NCBI RefSeq assembly: GCF_026625805.1 | Contig: NZ_CP113064.1 | Location: forward strand, 1,054,001 to 1,118,000 | Length of the DNA stretch: 64,000 bases | Direction: 5' to 3' | DNA from: Brevundimonas sp. SL130 | Lineage (GTDB): Bacteria; Pseudomonadota; Alphaproteobacteria; Caulobacterales; Caulobacteraceae | Shown: positions 15,985 to 24,111 of the stretch, piece after piece | How the letters are laid out: each line of letters begins with the position of its first letter | Position numbering within the stretch: the first letter of the stretch is position 1 | The notes under the pieces: model-generated | Told to the model about the DNA's origin: nothing | The model's input: the letters and a program-made list of their open reading frames with translations, nothing else | The model's database searches: none | Translations under genes and position numbers: made by a program

Positions 15985-17283
15985 GCGGACGGGTGCTGGT
16001 GCTGGGCGCCAACGGCTTCATCGGCTCCCATGTCGCGGCCGCCCTGTCTGTTGAAGGCTGGCGCGTGCGCGCGGGCGCGCGGCGTTATCGCCGAACCGTC
16101 TCGTCGCGCCCCGAGCTTCGACTGGATCGTCGCCGACTTTTCGAAACTGACGACCGCCCAGGCCTGGGCGCCCCTTCTGGACGGGGTGTCGGCTGTGGTG
16201 AACTGCGTCGGCGTCTTGCAGGACGGCGGCGGCGACAGCACCCGCGCGGCCCATATCGACGGGCCGCGCGCCCTGATCGCCGCCTGCGAGGCGGCGGGCG
16301 TGTCTCGGTTGATCCACATCTCCGCCGTCGGCGCCGATGAAGCGGCCGGCACCGACTACGCCCGCACCAAGGCGCAGACCGAACGACTGGTCGCTGACAG
16401 CGCGCTCGACTGGCTGATCCTGCGGCCGTCGCTGGTGGTGGACCGGGCGGCCTTCGGCGGCACGGGCCTGATCCGGGCGCTGGCGGCCTTCCCGCTGTTT
16501 TCACCGGTGGTGGGCGCAGACCAGACCTTCCGTCCGATTCCTCTCGGCGACCTGACCGCCGCCATCGTCGCGGCCTTGCGGCCCGGCGCCCCGTCGGGTC
16601 TGACCCTGGACATGCCGGGACCGGAGGCGGTGACCCTGGCCCAGACGGTGCGCCTCTATCGCGGCTGGCTCAGCTTGAAGCCGGCGCCGGTGGTGCGCGT
16701 CCCGCGCGCCCTGGCCGCTCCGGCCCTGGCGGTCGGCGATCTGCTGGGGCGGTTAGGCTGGTCCTCGCCGATCCGCACCACGGCCATGCGCCAGATGGAC
16801 CATGACGTCTCCGGCCACGACAGCGGTTGGGCCGAGCGCCTCGGCGTGTCGTCGCGCGGCTTCTCCCGCTTCCTGGCCGAGACCCCGGCCTCGGTCCAGG
16901 ACGTCTGGCACGCCCGCCTGTGGTTCGTCCGCCCGATTTCGATCCTGACCCTGGGCCTGTTCTGGCTGATCACCGGCCTGATCAGTTTCGGCCCGGGTTG
17001 GAGCGGCGCGGTCTCCATCCTGCACGAAGGCGGCTACGGCCGATGGGCCGGGCCTGTGGCCGGGTGGGGCGCCTTGCTGGACGTGGTTCTTGGGCTGGCC
17101 CTGTTCGTGCGGCCGTGGACGGCGCGGGTGGCGGTCTTCATGTGTCTGGCGACCGTCGGCTATCTGATCGCGGGCACGCTCAGCCTGCCGCACTACTGGA
17201 TCGACCCCTTGGGGCCGTGGCTCAAGGTCCTGCCCATGATGGCGCTCTGCCTGTTCGTCGCTGCAACGGACGCCCGCCGATGA
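15981..17283 (+). CDS. SDR/NAD(P)-binding protein fused to DoxX-like membrane domain (frameshifted)
   Basis: The N-terminus (VLVLGANGFIGSHVAAAL, an NAD(P)-binding G-x-x-G-x-x-G) is read in one frame, but from about base 16080 the protein continues in another frame (GVIAEPSRRAPSFDWIV). The break lies in a CG-rich run at 16070-16081: one base too many or two too few. The rest is intact for ~400 residues: a NDUFA9-like SDR domain (ISAVGADEAAGTDYARTKAQ) and a C-terminal DoxX-like domain with four membrane segments (WLITGLISFGPGWSG and later). Either a sequencing error or a broken gene; a downstream start at 16030 would give a protein without the Rossmann motif. Confidence 0.75.
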
Positions 17284-17750
17284 GCCTCTATTTCGCGCTG
17301 AAGATCATCCACATCCTGTCCGGCGCCGTCCTGTTCGGCACGGGGGCGGGCATCGCCTTCTTCATGCTCCGCGCCCACGCCACACGCGACGCCCGCACGG
17401 TGGCCGAGGTCGGCCGTATCGTGGTCCTGGCCGATTTCGTCTTCACCACCAGCGCGGTGGTGGTCCAGCCCATCAGCGGCCTGGGCTTGATCCATCTGCA
17501 GGGCTGGTCCCTGACCAGTCCCTGGCTGCTGGTCGCCTATGGTCTTTATGTTTTCGTCGGGGTCTGCTGGCTGCCGGTCGTCTGGATCCAGTATCGAATG
17601 ATGAAACTGGCCGAGCAGGCGGCAGGGCAGGGGGCGCCCCTGCCGCCCGCCTATCATCGCCTGTTCCGCTGGTGGTTCGCCCTGGGCTGGCCCGCCTTCG
17701 CCGGCGTCCTGGCCATCTACTGGCTGATGGTCGCCAAGCCCACCTTCTGA
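17280..17750 (+). CDS. DUF2269 family integral membrane protein
   Basis: This 156-residue protein has four membrane segments and the DUF2269 pattern: a HILSGAVLFGTGAGIAFFML first helix, then VVVQPISGLGLIHLQGW and WLPVVWIQYRMMKLA. The function of the family is unknown. The start overlaps the SDR-DoxX stop (ATGA), so they are co-translated. The repeated association with DoxX-like and DCC proteins suggests a redox or respiratory membrane role. Confidence 0.85.
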   Translation: MSLYFALKIIHILSGAVLFGTGAGIAFFMLRAHATRDARTVAEVGRIVVLADFVFTTSAVVVQPISGLGLIHLQGWSLTSPWLLVAYGLYVFVGVCWLPVVWIQYRMMKLAEQAAGQGAPLPPAYHRLFRWWFALGWPAFAGVLAIYWLMVAKPTF

Positions 17751-17753
17751 GGC

Positions 17754-18134
17754 CTACCAGACCGCCTTGTCGAAATGGCGCAGGATCATCTGGTCGGCCG
17801 TGATCAGCGTGGCGCCGTCGGCCATGGCGTTGGCGACGATCAGCCGGTCGAACAGGTCGCGCGTCCAGGCGAAGCGACAGGCGGCCTCGGATACGGCGGT
17901 CATTGAGGCGTCCGACAACGCCAGGTCCAGTCGGTCCTGAAGGTCCCGAAGCAGAAGATCGGCCGTCTTCAGCTTGACCCGACCGATCTCGATCAGGATT
18001 TCGATCTCCACCAGCACCAAGGGGGACAAACGCAAGTCGCGCGCCTGCGCCAACTGCGCCTGCGCCGGGCGGCTGATCTGCCGATCCAGTCGATAATAGA
18101 GCCAGAGGGCGACCTGGGTGTCGAGATGGGTCAC
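17754..18134 (-). CDS. Type II toxin VapC-like PIN domain ribonuclease
   Basis: This 126-residue PIN protein has the acidic residues expected at the active site: D in MTHLDTQVALW, E in SPLVLVEIEIL, D in RDLFDRLIVANAMADGATLITAD. PIN toxins cleave RNA when free of antitoxin. The gene overlaps the antitoxin stop by 4 bp and is translated after it, the usual order for vapBC-type pairs. It is convergent with the DUF2269 gene, 3 bp away. Confidence 0.85.
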   Translation of the reverse strand: MTHLDTQVALWLYYRLDRQISRPAQAQLAQARDLRLSPLVLVEIEILIEIGRVKLKTADLLLRDLQDRLDLALSDASMTAVSEAACRFAWTRDLFDRLIVANAMADGATLITADQMILRHFDKAVW

Positions 18135-18409
18135 TTATCGCCGAAATCGAACTTGGTGTCCGGATCCCAGGTCCAGTGGCTCTTGTTGGTGTCGATATCG
18201 TCGGGGCAGTCTTCCCAACCCTCCCGCACCCCTTGCGCCATATAGGCGTCCCAGCGTTCCTCGGGCGTCGTCGGCTTGGCGGGCGTCTCGGCGATGAGGG
18301 TCAGCCGCCGACCGCCGCGCCGGATCACCAGCGGCTCGCCGGTTTCCAGCACGCTGTCGACCAGCCGGAACAGGTCCTTGCGCAGGGCGGTCAGGGTGAC
18401 TTCGGTCAT
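18131..18409 (-). CDS. Phd/YefM-like antitoxin
   Basis: This 92-residue protein has a Phd/YefM-type N-terminal DNA-binding fold (TEVTLTALRKDLFRLVDSVLETGEPLVIRRGGRRLTLI, in parts) and an acidic C-terminal tail (EDCPDDIDTNKSHWTWDPDTKFDF, in parts) that would wrap the toxin. ATG 18409 is chosen over longer in-frame starts because it directly follows a perfect inverted repeat that looks like its own operator. It should neutralise the PIN toxin and repress the operon. Confidence 0.8.
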   Translation of the reverse strand: MTEVTLTALRKDLFRLVDSVLETGEPLVIRRGGRRLTLIAETPAKPTTPEERWDAYMAQGVREGWEDCPDDIDTNKSHWTWDPDTKFDFGDK

Positions 18410-18439
18410 ATGTACAGGCTGCGCTCGAGGCCTGTACAT
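18410..18439 (-). promoter_or_regulatory. Operator palindrome of the toxin-antitoxin operon
   Basis: A perfect 10-bp inverted repeat ATGTACAGGC / GCCTGTACAT with a 10-nt spacer starts immediately next to the antitoxin ATG. Each arm holds a palindromic TGTACA. This is a typical place for binding of an antitoxin-toxin complex that represses its own transcription. Confidence 0.7.
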
Positions 18440-18504
18440 GTCAATGCAACGCGCCGACACGCCATTTGACAGGCGAAGCGGCTCAGGCCGTGCGATAGGC
18501 GGGC

Positions 18505-19434
18505 ATGACCGACGTCGCCCCCGCCCCATCTGCCCCGGCGCCCGCCAAGCCCCATGCCCTGACCGGGCTGGAAATCGCCGCCATCGTGGCGATCATCGTC
18601 GTCTGGGGCGTGAACAATGCGGGGGCCAAGCTGGCGACCGAGACCCTGCCGCCGCTGCTGGTGGGAGCCATCCGGTTCGGCATCGCCACCGCCTGTCTGC
18701 TCGTCTTCGTTCGGCCGCCCTTCCCGGATTGGAAAAGCCTGACCCTGATCGTCATCCTGGGAGGGCCGATCCAGTACGGCCTAGCCTACACCGCCTATTG
18801 GATGGCCACCGACGTCAGCCCTGTGACCGTGGCCAACCAGTTATGGATTCCCTTCACCACCCTGTTCGCCTTCCTGATCCTGGGCGAGCGGCTGAGCAAG
18901 GCCGCCCTGATCGGCATGGGGGTGGCCTTTGTCGGCGTCGCCTGGATGACGCTGGACGCCCATGCCTTGCAGGACTGGAAGGCCATCCTGGTCGCCATCG
19001 CCGCCGGCGCGGCCTGGGGCGTGACGACCGTCGTGGCGCGACGCACCACCTCCATCCCGCCGCTGAAGATGCAGGGTCTGCTGGCCCTGGGGGCCTTCCC
19101 GGTCATGGCCTTTGGATCTGCCGTGTTCGAGCACGGGCAATGGGAGGCGGTGAAGTCCGCCACCCCCATGGTCTGGGCCGCTCTGCTGTGGGCCGGGATC
19201 ACCTCGTCGGTCCTGGCCACCACGCTTCTGTTCTGGCTGGTGCAAAGGCGTGAGGCGGGGCGGGTGACCCCCTATCTGCTGGTGACGCCGGTGGTGTCGA
19301 TACTGATCGGCTGGGGGCTGATGGGCGACATCCTGACGCCGCAGATCCTGACCGGCTCGGCCATCACCATGGGCGGGGTGGCCCTGGTCGCCTTGGCCGA
19401 GCGGGGCTTGCGCGCGGGCGCCGCCAAGGCTTGA
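18505..19434 (+). CDS. EamA family (DMT superfamily) transporter
   Basis: This 309-residue protein has ten predicted membrane helices in two EamA halves (first around IAAIVAIIVVWGVNNAGAKLA, in part; second from AWGVTTVVARRTTSIPP). EamA proteins are inner-membrane exporters of metabolites or amino acids; the substrate cannot be told. It is divergent from the toxin-antitoxin pair, with the operator palindrome in the shared gap. Confidence 0.88.
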   Translation: MTDVAPAPSAPAPAKPHALTGLEIAAIVAIIVVWGVNNAGAKLATETLPPLLVGAIRFGIATACLLVFVRPPFPDWKSLTLIVILGGPIQYGLAYTAYWMATDVSPVTVANQLWIPFTTLFAFLILGERLSKAALIGMGVAFVGVAWMTLDAHALQDWKAILVAIAAGAAWGVTTVVARRTTSIPPLKMQGLLALGAFPVMAFGSAVFEHGQWEAVKSATPMVWAALLWAGITSSVLATTLLFWLVQRREAGRVTPYLLVTPVVSILIGWGLMGDILTPQILTGSAITMGGVALVALAERGLRAGAAKA

Positions 19435-19463
19435 TCGTCTCCTGAGCCTTTCAGGAGACCGCC

Positions 19464-19994
19464 GTGAACCACGCCCCCATCGACGCCGACCATGTCTCCC
19501 GCCGCTGGCTGGGCAAGGCGACGCACGAACTCCCCGCCAACGCGGCCAGCGTCGTTCGCAGCGCGGCCGAGCGCCGCCCGATCTCTGAGGACGTCAACGA
19601 GGCCTTCGACGACCGCCAGACCTTCGGCGATCGATTGGCCGACCGGGTGGCGACGTTCGGCGGGTCGTGGACCTTCCTGATCGCCTTCGGACTGTTCCTT
19701 GTGGCCTGGTCGTTGCTGAACCTGGCCCTGCGGCGGGACGCCTTCGACCCCTATCCCTTCATCTTCCTGAATCTGATGCTGTCGATGATCGCAGCGGCCC
19801 AGGCGCCGATCATCATGATGAGCCAGAACCGTCAGGCGGCGAAGGACCGTCTCGATGTCGGCAACGACTATCAGGTCAACCTGAAGGCCGAGATCGAGAT
19901 CATGGCCCTGCTGGACAAGGTCGAACACCTGACCGCCCGCCAGCAGGAGCAGACCGAAATGATCGAGCGGCTGCTGGCCGAAAAGGGGCGCTGA
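19464..19994 (+). CDS. DUF1003 domain-containing membrane protein
   Basis: This 176-residue protein fits DUF1003: two membrane segments (GSWTFLIAFGLFLVAWSLLN and YPFIFLNLMLSMIAAAQAP) followed by IIMMSQNRQAAKDRLDVGNDYQVNLKAE, a conserved signature, and a C-terminal coiled coil. The function is unknown. It is the last ordinary gene before the glycosylation island; SD aggaga is 5-10 bp before the start. Confidence 0.88.
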   Translation: MNHAPIDADHVSRRWLGKATHELPANAASVVRSAAERRPISEDVNEAFDDRQTFGDRLADRVATFGGSWTFLIAFGLFLVAWSLLNLALRRDAFDPYPFIFLNLMLSMIAAAQAPIIMMSQNRQAAKDRLDVGNDYQVNLKAEIEIMALLDKVEHLTARQQEQTEMIERLLAEKGR

Positions 19995-20007
19995 CGTTCC
20001 AAATACT

Positions 20008-20035
20008 CCGTCATCCTCGGGTCAAGCCCGAGGAT
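20008..20035. repeat. Palindromic intergenic repeat at the left edge of the island
   Basis: CCGTCATCCTCGGG, a TCAAG loop and CCCGAGGAT form a hairpin of the kind scattered through this genome (compare 62670-62778). An exact reverse complement of its first 14 bp occurs at 37738-37751, just outside the right edge of the island. Confidence 0.6.
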
Positions 20036-20088
20036 CGGATGCGGATCGGGCTGTGCGCCACCTCCCGACGCAATGCGGCTGAATCGCC

Positions 20089-20148
20089 GATCCCCACTTC
20101 CTGACGGTCGAGGAGACGCGCGCCTTCAACGCCCAGGCCGCCTACTGA
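20089..20148 (+). pseudogene. Remnant of the 3' end of pseB
   Basis: Nineteen codons ([19 protein letters not shown], then TGA) match the C-terminus of the complete pseB at 37291-37349. Nothing upstream resembles the rest of pseB. The stop overlaps the stop of convergent pseF by 7 bp, the same junction as at the right end. It marks the left recombination or duplication breakpoint. Confidence 0.8.
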
Positions 20149-20301
20149 CCTGACTTGGCCAGTTGCATCTTCAGCTCGGCCAGCCGCCAGTCCGTCGGCG
20201 TGTCGATGTCCTGTGCCTCCATTGCATCGATGACGAAGCTGCCGGCCCGGCCGGCGAATGTCGGCTGTTTTGTCACGCAGACTTCGCGGGTCATCCAGTA
20301 G
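20090..20301 (+). repeat. Direct repeat, left copy (pseB-end/pseF-end junction)
   Basis: These 212 bp are repeated in the same orientation at 37291-37502 with no indels and 18 mismatches by my count (about 91.5% identity). The left copy carries the pseB remnant plus the functional 3' end of pseF. Confidence 0.88.
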
Positions 20302-20837
20302 AACTGAGCCGCGTCATGATAGGCGGGCTCCAAGTCCTGCGATCGACTGGCGTAGTGTTCGGGGCGCCGCATCGCCGTCCGGCCGTGCATGTCGCGGCGC
20401 AGGGCGCGCTGGATCGGATAGTCGAAGGCGACGACGGGAAAGACCGTATCGAAATCCCCGGTGTCCATCAGATCGGCGGCGCGCTTCAACGTCGAGGAGC
20501 GCAAGAGCGGCGCCGTCGCCGAAATGCAGCACAGGCGATCGAACCGCTGGCCGTCCGCCTCGTAGCGATCGACGACTTCGGCCATCACCTCGAGGATGAT
20601 CGCATGATCGTCGGCGGTCCTGGCGCTGCGCAGGAAGGGGACGCTGGCTCCGGCGGCGCGGGCCACCTCGGCGATCTCCTCGCTGTCGGTGGACACCATG
20701 ACCGTATCGAACAGGCCGCTTTCGAGCGCAGCCTCGACCGACCAGGCCAGCATCGGTTTGCCGGCGAAGTCGCGGATGTTCTTGCCAGGCAGCCGATTGG
20801 AGCCTCCGCGCGCGGGAATGACAGCCAGGGCCTTCAC
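20142..20837 (-). CDS. pseF: Pseudaminic acid cytidylyltransferase
   Basis: This 231-residue protein activates pseudaminic acid with CTP to CMP-Pse, the donor for flagellin glycosylation. It shows the CMP-sugar synthetase nucleotide motif AVIPARGGSNRLPGKNI (residues about 5-21), MVSTDSEEIAEVA and TAPLLRSSTLKRAADLM. It starts with GTG in a 4-bp overlap with the pseC stop (GTGA), so it is translated with pseC. Its 3' 160 bp are duplicated, with divergence, at 37343-37502. Confidence 0.92.
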   Translation of the reverse strand: MKALAVIPARGGSNRLPGKNIRDFAGKPMLAWSVEAALESGLFDTVMVSTDSEEIAEVARAAGASVPFLRSARTADDHAIILEVMAEVVDRYEADGQRFDRLCCISATAPLLRSSTLKRAADLMDTGDFDTVFPVVAFDYPIQRALRRDMHGRTAMRRPEHYASRSQDLEPAYHDAAQFYWMTREVCVTKQPTFAGRAGSFVIDAMEAQDIDTPTDWRLAELKMQLAKSGQ

Positions 20838-21994
20838 GCCATACCCCCCGACGCCAGGCCCTTCACCGCAGAAATCACGCGCTCCACCTCCTCGTCGGTC
20901 ATGGCGGGGAAAAGCGGCAGGCTGAGCGCCGTTTCGTAGTAGCGATCGGCGGCCGGGAGGCGCGCCGGCTCGCCGTAGGTCTGACGATACCAGGGCTGAT
21001 GCGGAACGGGGATGTAGTGCACCTGCGACCCGACGCCCAAGGCGGCGAGGTCGGCCATCACCTCGGCGCGGGACCGGCCGATACGCTCGAAGTCGATCTG
21101 GACGACGAACAGGTGGTATCCGGTGCGGTTGAGCTCTCGGCGCGGCGGACGAAGCCAGTCCAACTCTTCGAATGCGGCCTGATACTGATCGACGATGGCG
21201 AGTCGACGATCAATGAAGCGATCCAGCTTCCTCAACTGGCTCGAGCCCAGGGCCGCCTGGATTTCGGTCAGACGATAGTTGAATCCCAGGAGTTGCTGTT
21301 CGTACCACCAGGTTCCGGGCTGCTCTGACAAGCGGGCGGGGTCACGCGTGATGCCGTGTGAGCGGAGGAGAAGCAGGCGTTCGTACAGCGCCGGATCATT
21401 GGTCGTCACCGCGCCGCCTTCGCCCGTCGTCATCGTCTTGACGGGATGAAACGAGAAGACGGTCGCGTCCGAGTGTCGGCAGTCGCCCACCTTGCCGTCG
21501 CCATGTTCGGAGCCGATCGCATGGGCGGCGTCTTCGACGATGCGGGCTCCGGCCTCGTCGGCGATTTCGCGAAAGGCGGCCATGTCGGCCGGACGGCCGG
21601 CGAAATGGACTGGCGCGATGACTCGGGTTCGATCCGTCATTGCGGCGCGCGTGGCCGCAGGCGACAGGTTCAGGGTCTCCGCGTCAATATCGGCGAACAC
21701 CGGGGTTAATCCCACATAGGCCATGGCGTTGGCCGTCGCCACGAAGGTGATCGGGCTGGTGATCCCCTCGCCGGGACTGAGATCCAGCGCCGCCATCGTC
21801 AGATGAAGGCCAGCGGTGGCGTTGCTCACCGCAACCGCAAACCGGGCGCCGACATAGGCGGCAAGCTCGGCCTCGAACTGGGGCGTCGCCGGGCCCTGGG
21901 TCAGAAAGTCGGATCGGAGCGCGGCGAGCACGGCGCGCTCATCGTCCGCGTCGATCCACTGGCGACCGTAAGGGATGAAGCCTTTGGGCTCCAT
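20834..21994 (-). CDS. pseC: UDP-4-amino-4,6-dideoxy-N-acetyl-beta-L-altrosamine transaminase
   Basis: This 386-residue PLP-dependent DegT/DnrJ-family enzyme aminates C4 of the PseB product using glutamate. The PLP lysine lies in FSFHPVKTMTTGEGG (about residue 184), and the GFNYRLTEIQAALGSSQL motif and AVSNATAGLHLTMAALDL region are typical. A start at the first ATG gives the normal family length. Order flmG-pseC-pseF on this strand suggests one operon starting at flmG. Confidence 0.92.
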   Translation of the reverse strand: MEPKGFIPYGRQWIDADDERAVLAALRSDFLTQGPATPQFEAELAAYVGARFAVAVSNATAGLHLTMAALDLSPGEGITSPITFVATANAMAYVGLTPVFADIDAETLNLSPAATRAAMTDRTRVIAPVHFAGRPADMAAFREIADEAGARIVEDAAHAIGSEHGDGKVGDCRHSDATVFSFHPVKTMTTGEGGAVTTNDPALYERLLLLRSHGITRDPARLSEQPGTWWYEQQLLGFNYRLTEIQAALGSSQLRKLDRFIDRRLAIVDQYQAAFEELDWLRPPRRELNRTGYHLFVVQIDFERIGRSRAEVMADLAALGVGSQVHYIPVPHQPWYRQTYGEPARLPAADRYYETALSLPLFPAMTDEEVERVISAVKGLASGGMA

Positions 21995-22030
21995 GTTCAG
22001 CGGCCCTGCGCCGTCAGCGCCCGAATGATT

Positions 22031-23851
22031 TCAGGCCGCATCAGGCCGCGATCCGCTCGTGTGATCCGACAGAAGTTCCTCGCTCAGGGCCTCGGCCATC
22101 TGCCGCATTACCTGCTCCCACTGATCGAACTGTGCGGCGTGGAAGATGCGGGCGGAAGGATAGCAGGGCGCTTGATCCGAACCGAACCCCGTCCACGAAC
22201 CCGGACCGGCGCTGACAAACACCCGCGCGCCCACGGCCGCCGCGATATTGGTCGTCGCCGTGGATGGCCCCATGATGGTGTCCAGCGCGCAGCAGAGCGC
22301 GGCCAATTCGTCGAGATCCATCTTCAGATCGATGCCGGGCGGCGTCCAGATGTCGAACCCGCGCGCCCTGGCCGCCGCCAGGTCTTCCTCGGCATTGGCG
22401 TACTGGAGGTTGACGAACCGAACGCCCGGCGTTTCGAGAACGGGGCTCCATAGGGTGAACGGCGAATAGTGGCGCTGGCGCGACCCGCCCATCTTCATGC
22501 TCTTCCACAGCACGCCGACATAGGGGCCGGGCCCGCTGTCCTCGAGCACCTGACGCCAGTGCGCCACGCGTTGTGGATCGGGGACCAGAAACCCCGGATC
22601 GCGGGGGAAGGCGGCGAGGCTGGTCCGGAAACGCCGGAAGAGGCTGGCCATAGGAGTCCAGACGTCGATTGGCGCGGGCTGATCGCCCAGATCGACCGTC
22701 CGAAACAGGGTGTTGAACTGACGGACGGTCTTGTGCGGCAGTACCTTCGCCTGCGGAAAGCTGCGCTGGAATAGCGTCACCAGTCTTCGTTCGACAGCGA
22801 TGATCAGCCGGCCGTCAGGGCCGAGGGCGTCCAGGGTGTCGCTTATGATGTTGGCGAAAAGGACTTCGTCACCCAGGCCCTGTTCGCCGTAGATCAGCAG
22901 GCTCTTGCCGCGCAGGTCGTCGCCCAGGTCCCAACGTCTGCCGAATTCAGTGAAGACAAAGGCGCCTTCCAAAGCCGCATCGAACCGAGCCTCATAGCTT
23001 TCGAACCCGGCGACCAGGTCGCCGGTGAGCAACTGGGTGAAGGCCTTCGCCAGGCGGATGGAGGCAATTTGGCGGGGGTCGGTCAGGCCTTGCGAGGCAA
23101 GGTCCATGTCCTGGAGCGCCCTTTCGGATTCGCCGAGAACGGTCAGGCAGTAGGCCCGGTTGTGGCGGGCCTTATGGAAGCCTGGATCCAGTCGAAGCGC
23201 CTCGTCATAATAGACCATCGCCCCAGCAACATCGCCGTTTTCGCTCAACACCGTGCCGAGGGTGTTCCATAGACCCGGGTGTTCGGGATTGCCGTTGATG
23301 CTGTCGCGCAGCAGGGCGAACGCCTCATCATATCGGTTCTGGTCGCGAAAGACGCAGGCGAGGCTGTCGGCGACCTCTTCATTGCCTGGCTCGCCCGCCA
23401 GAAAGCGTTTGAACAGCCTCTCGGCGATCTCCAGCTTGCCGAGACGATAGGCCAGCTGACCCACTTCGCGCACCACGGAGAGGTCGTTGGGGGCCAGCCG
23501 AGCGGCGGCTTCATATGCCGTGAACGCCTTGGCGAACTCGCCCTGTTTGTCAAAAGCCACGGCCAGCATCCGCCAGGCCAAGGCATTGCTGTCGTCCAAC
23601 TCGAGCGCCTGCTGAAGACGCGTCGAGGCGGTGGCGTAGTCCTGCCGAGCCAGGGCCTCCAGACCGGTCTTCAACCGGATCAGGGTCTTTCGCCGACTCG
23701 CCTGCGCCTTGGCCGATAGCTTGGCGCCGCCGCGGCTGTCTTTTTCCTGGGCCTTTATGAGACGGGCGAGGGAGTCCGATAGGGCCGAATCCCCCTTAAG
23801 CCCTTCGAGGATGGGACGCGGTCGTGATGCGGAATTTTTGAGCCGGTTCAC
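22031..23851 (-). CDS. flmG: FlmG-like flagellin glycosyltransferase (TPR plus GT-B domain)
   Basis: The N-terminal half (residues about 60-270) is a run of TPR repeats (ALARQDYATASTRLQQALELD, in part; AGAMVYYDEALRLDPGFHKARHNRAYC, in part). The C-terminal half (about 290-595) has the GT-B pattern of TPR-linked glycosyltransferases: LLIYGEQGLGDEVLFANI and GPSTATTNIAAAVGARVFV. This is the architecture of Caulobacter FlmG, in which the TPR part binds flagellin and the GT part transfers Pse. GTG 23851 is the preferred start, 7 nt after a GAGGAG SD; a TTG 3 bp upstream is possible. It lies beside pseC and pseF, which supplies its donor. Confidence 0.8.
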   Translation of the reverse strand: MNRLKNSASRPRPILEGLKGDSALSDSLARLIKAQEKDSRGGAKLSAKAQASRRKTLIRLKTGLEALARQDYATASTRLQQALELDDSNALAWRMLAVAFDKQGEFAKAFTAYEAAARLAPNDLSVVREVGQLAYRLGKLEIAERLFKRFLAGEPGNEEVADSLACVFRDQNRYDEAFALLRDSINGNPEHPGLWNTLGTVLSENGDVAGAMVYYDEALRLDPGFHKARHNRAYCLTVLGESERALQDMDLASQGLTDPRQIASIRLAKAFTQLLTGDLVAGFESYEARFDAALEGAFVFTEFGRRWDLGDDLRGKSLLIYGEQGLGDEVLFANIISDTLDALGPDGRLIIAVERRLVTLFQRSFPQAKVLPHKTVRQFNTLFRTVDLGDQPAPIDVWTPMASLFRRFRTSLAAFPRDPGFLVPDPQRVAHWRQVLEDSGPGPYVGVLWKSMKMGGSRQRHYSPFTLWSPVLETPGVRFVNLQYANAEEDLAAARARGFDIWTPPGIDLKMDLDELAALCCALDTIMGPSTATTNIAAAVGARVFVSAGPGSWTGFGSDQAPCYPSARIFHAAQFDQWEQVMRQMAEALSEELLSDHTSGSRPDAA

Positions 23852-24111
23852 CAACTATCTCCTCGATTGAAACATAGTGGCAAAACAGGGTTAACGTGAT
23901 CTTTCCCGCCCGCTCGGCCAAGTCTTGCGAGCGGACCCATGGGCGGCGACGGCGCAACAGGTGATCTTTCTGCAGAGGGGCAGGCGATTTGACTGTCCGG
24001 TCAGGAAGACTCCGAAGACACGCAGTGCTCAGGCGACCTGCAGCGTCTCGTTAACGCCTCGTTTAACGAAGCACACCAACTTGACCATAAAAGGATAGAC
24101 GGTCGCTCATC

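Noticed and set aside
23960..23973. Sigma-54-like GG-N10-GC between flmG and the GT41 gene
   Set aside because: Only the invariant dinucleotides match; the flanking consensus (TGGCAC, TTGC) does not, and such matches are common by chance.
24051..24066. CtrA-like site TTAA-N8-TTAA before the GT41 gene
   Set aside because: The canonical CtrA spacing is 7; here it is 8, so I did not call it.
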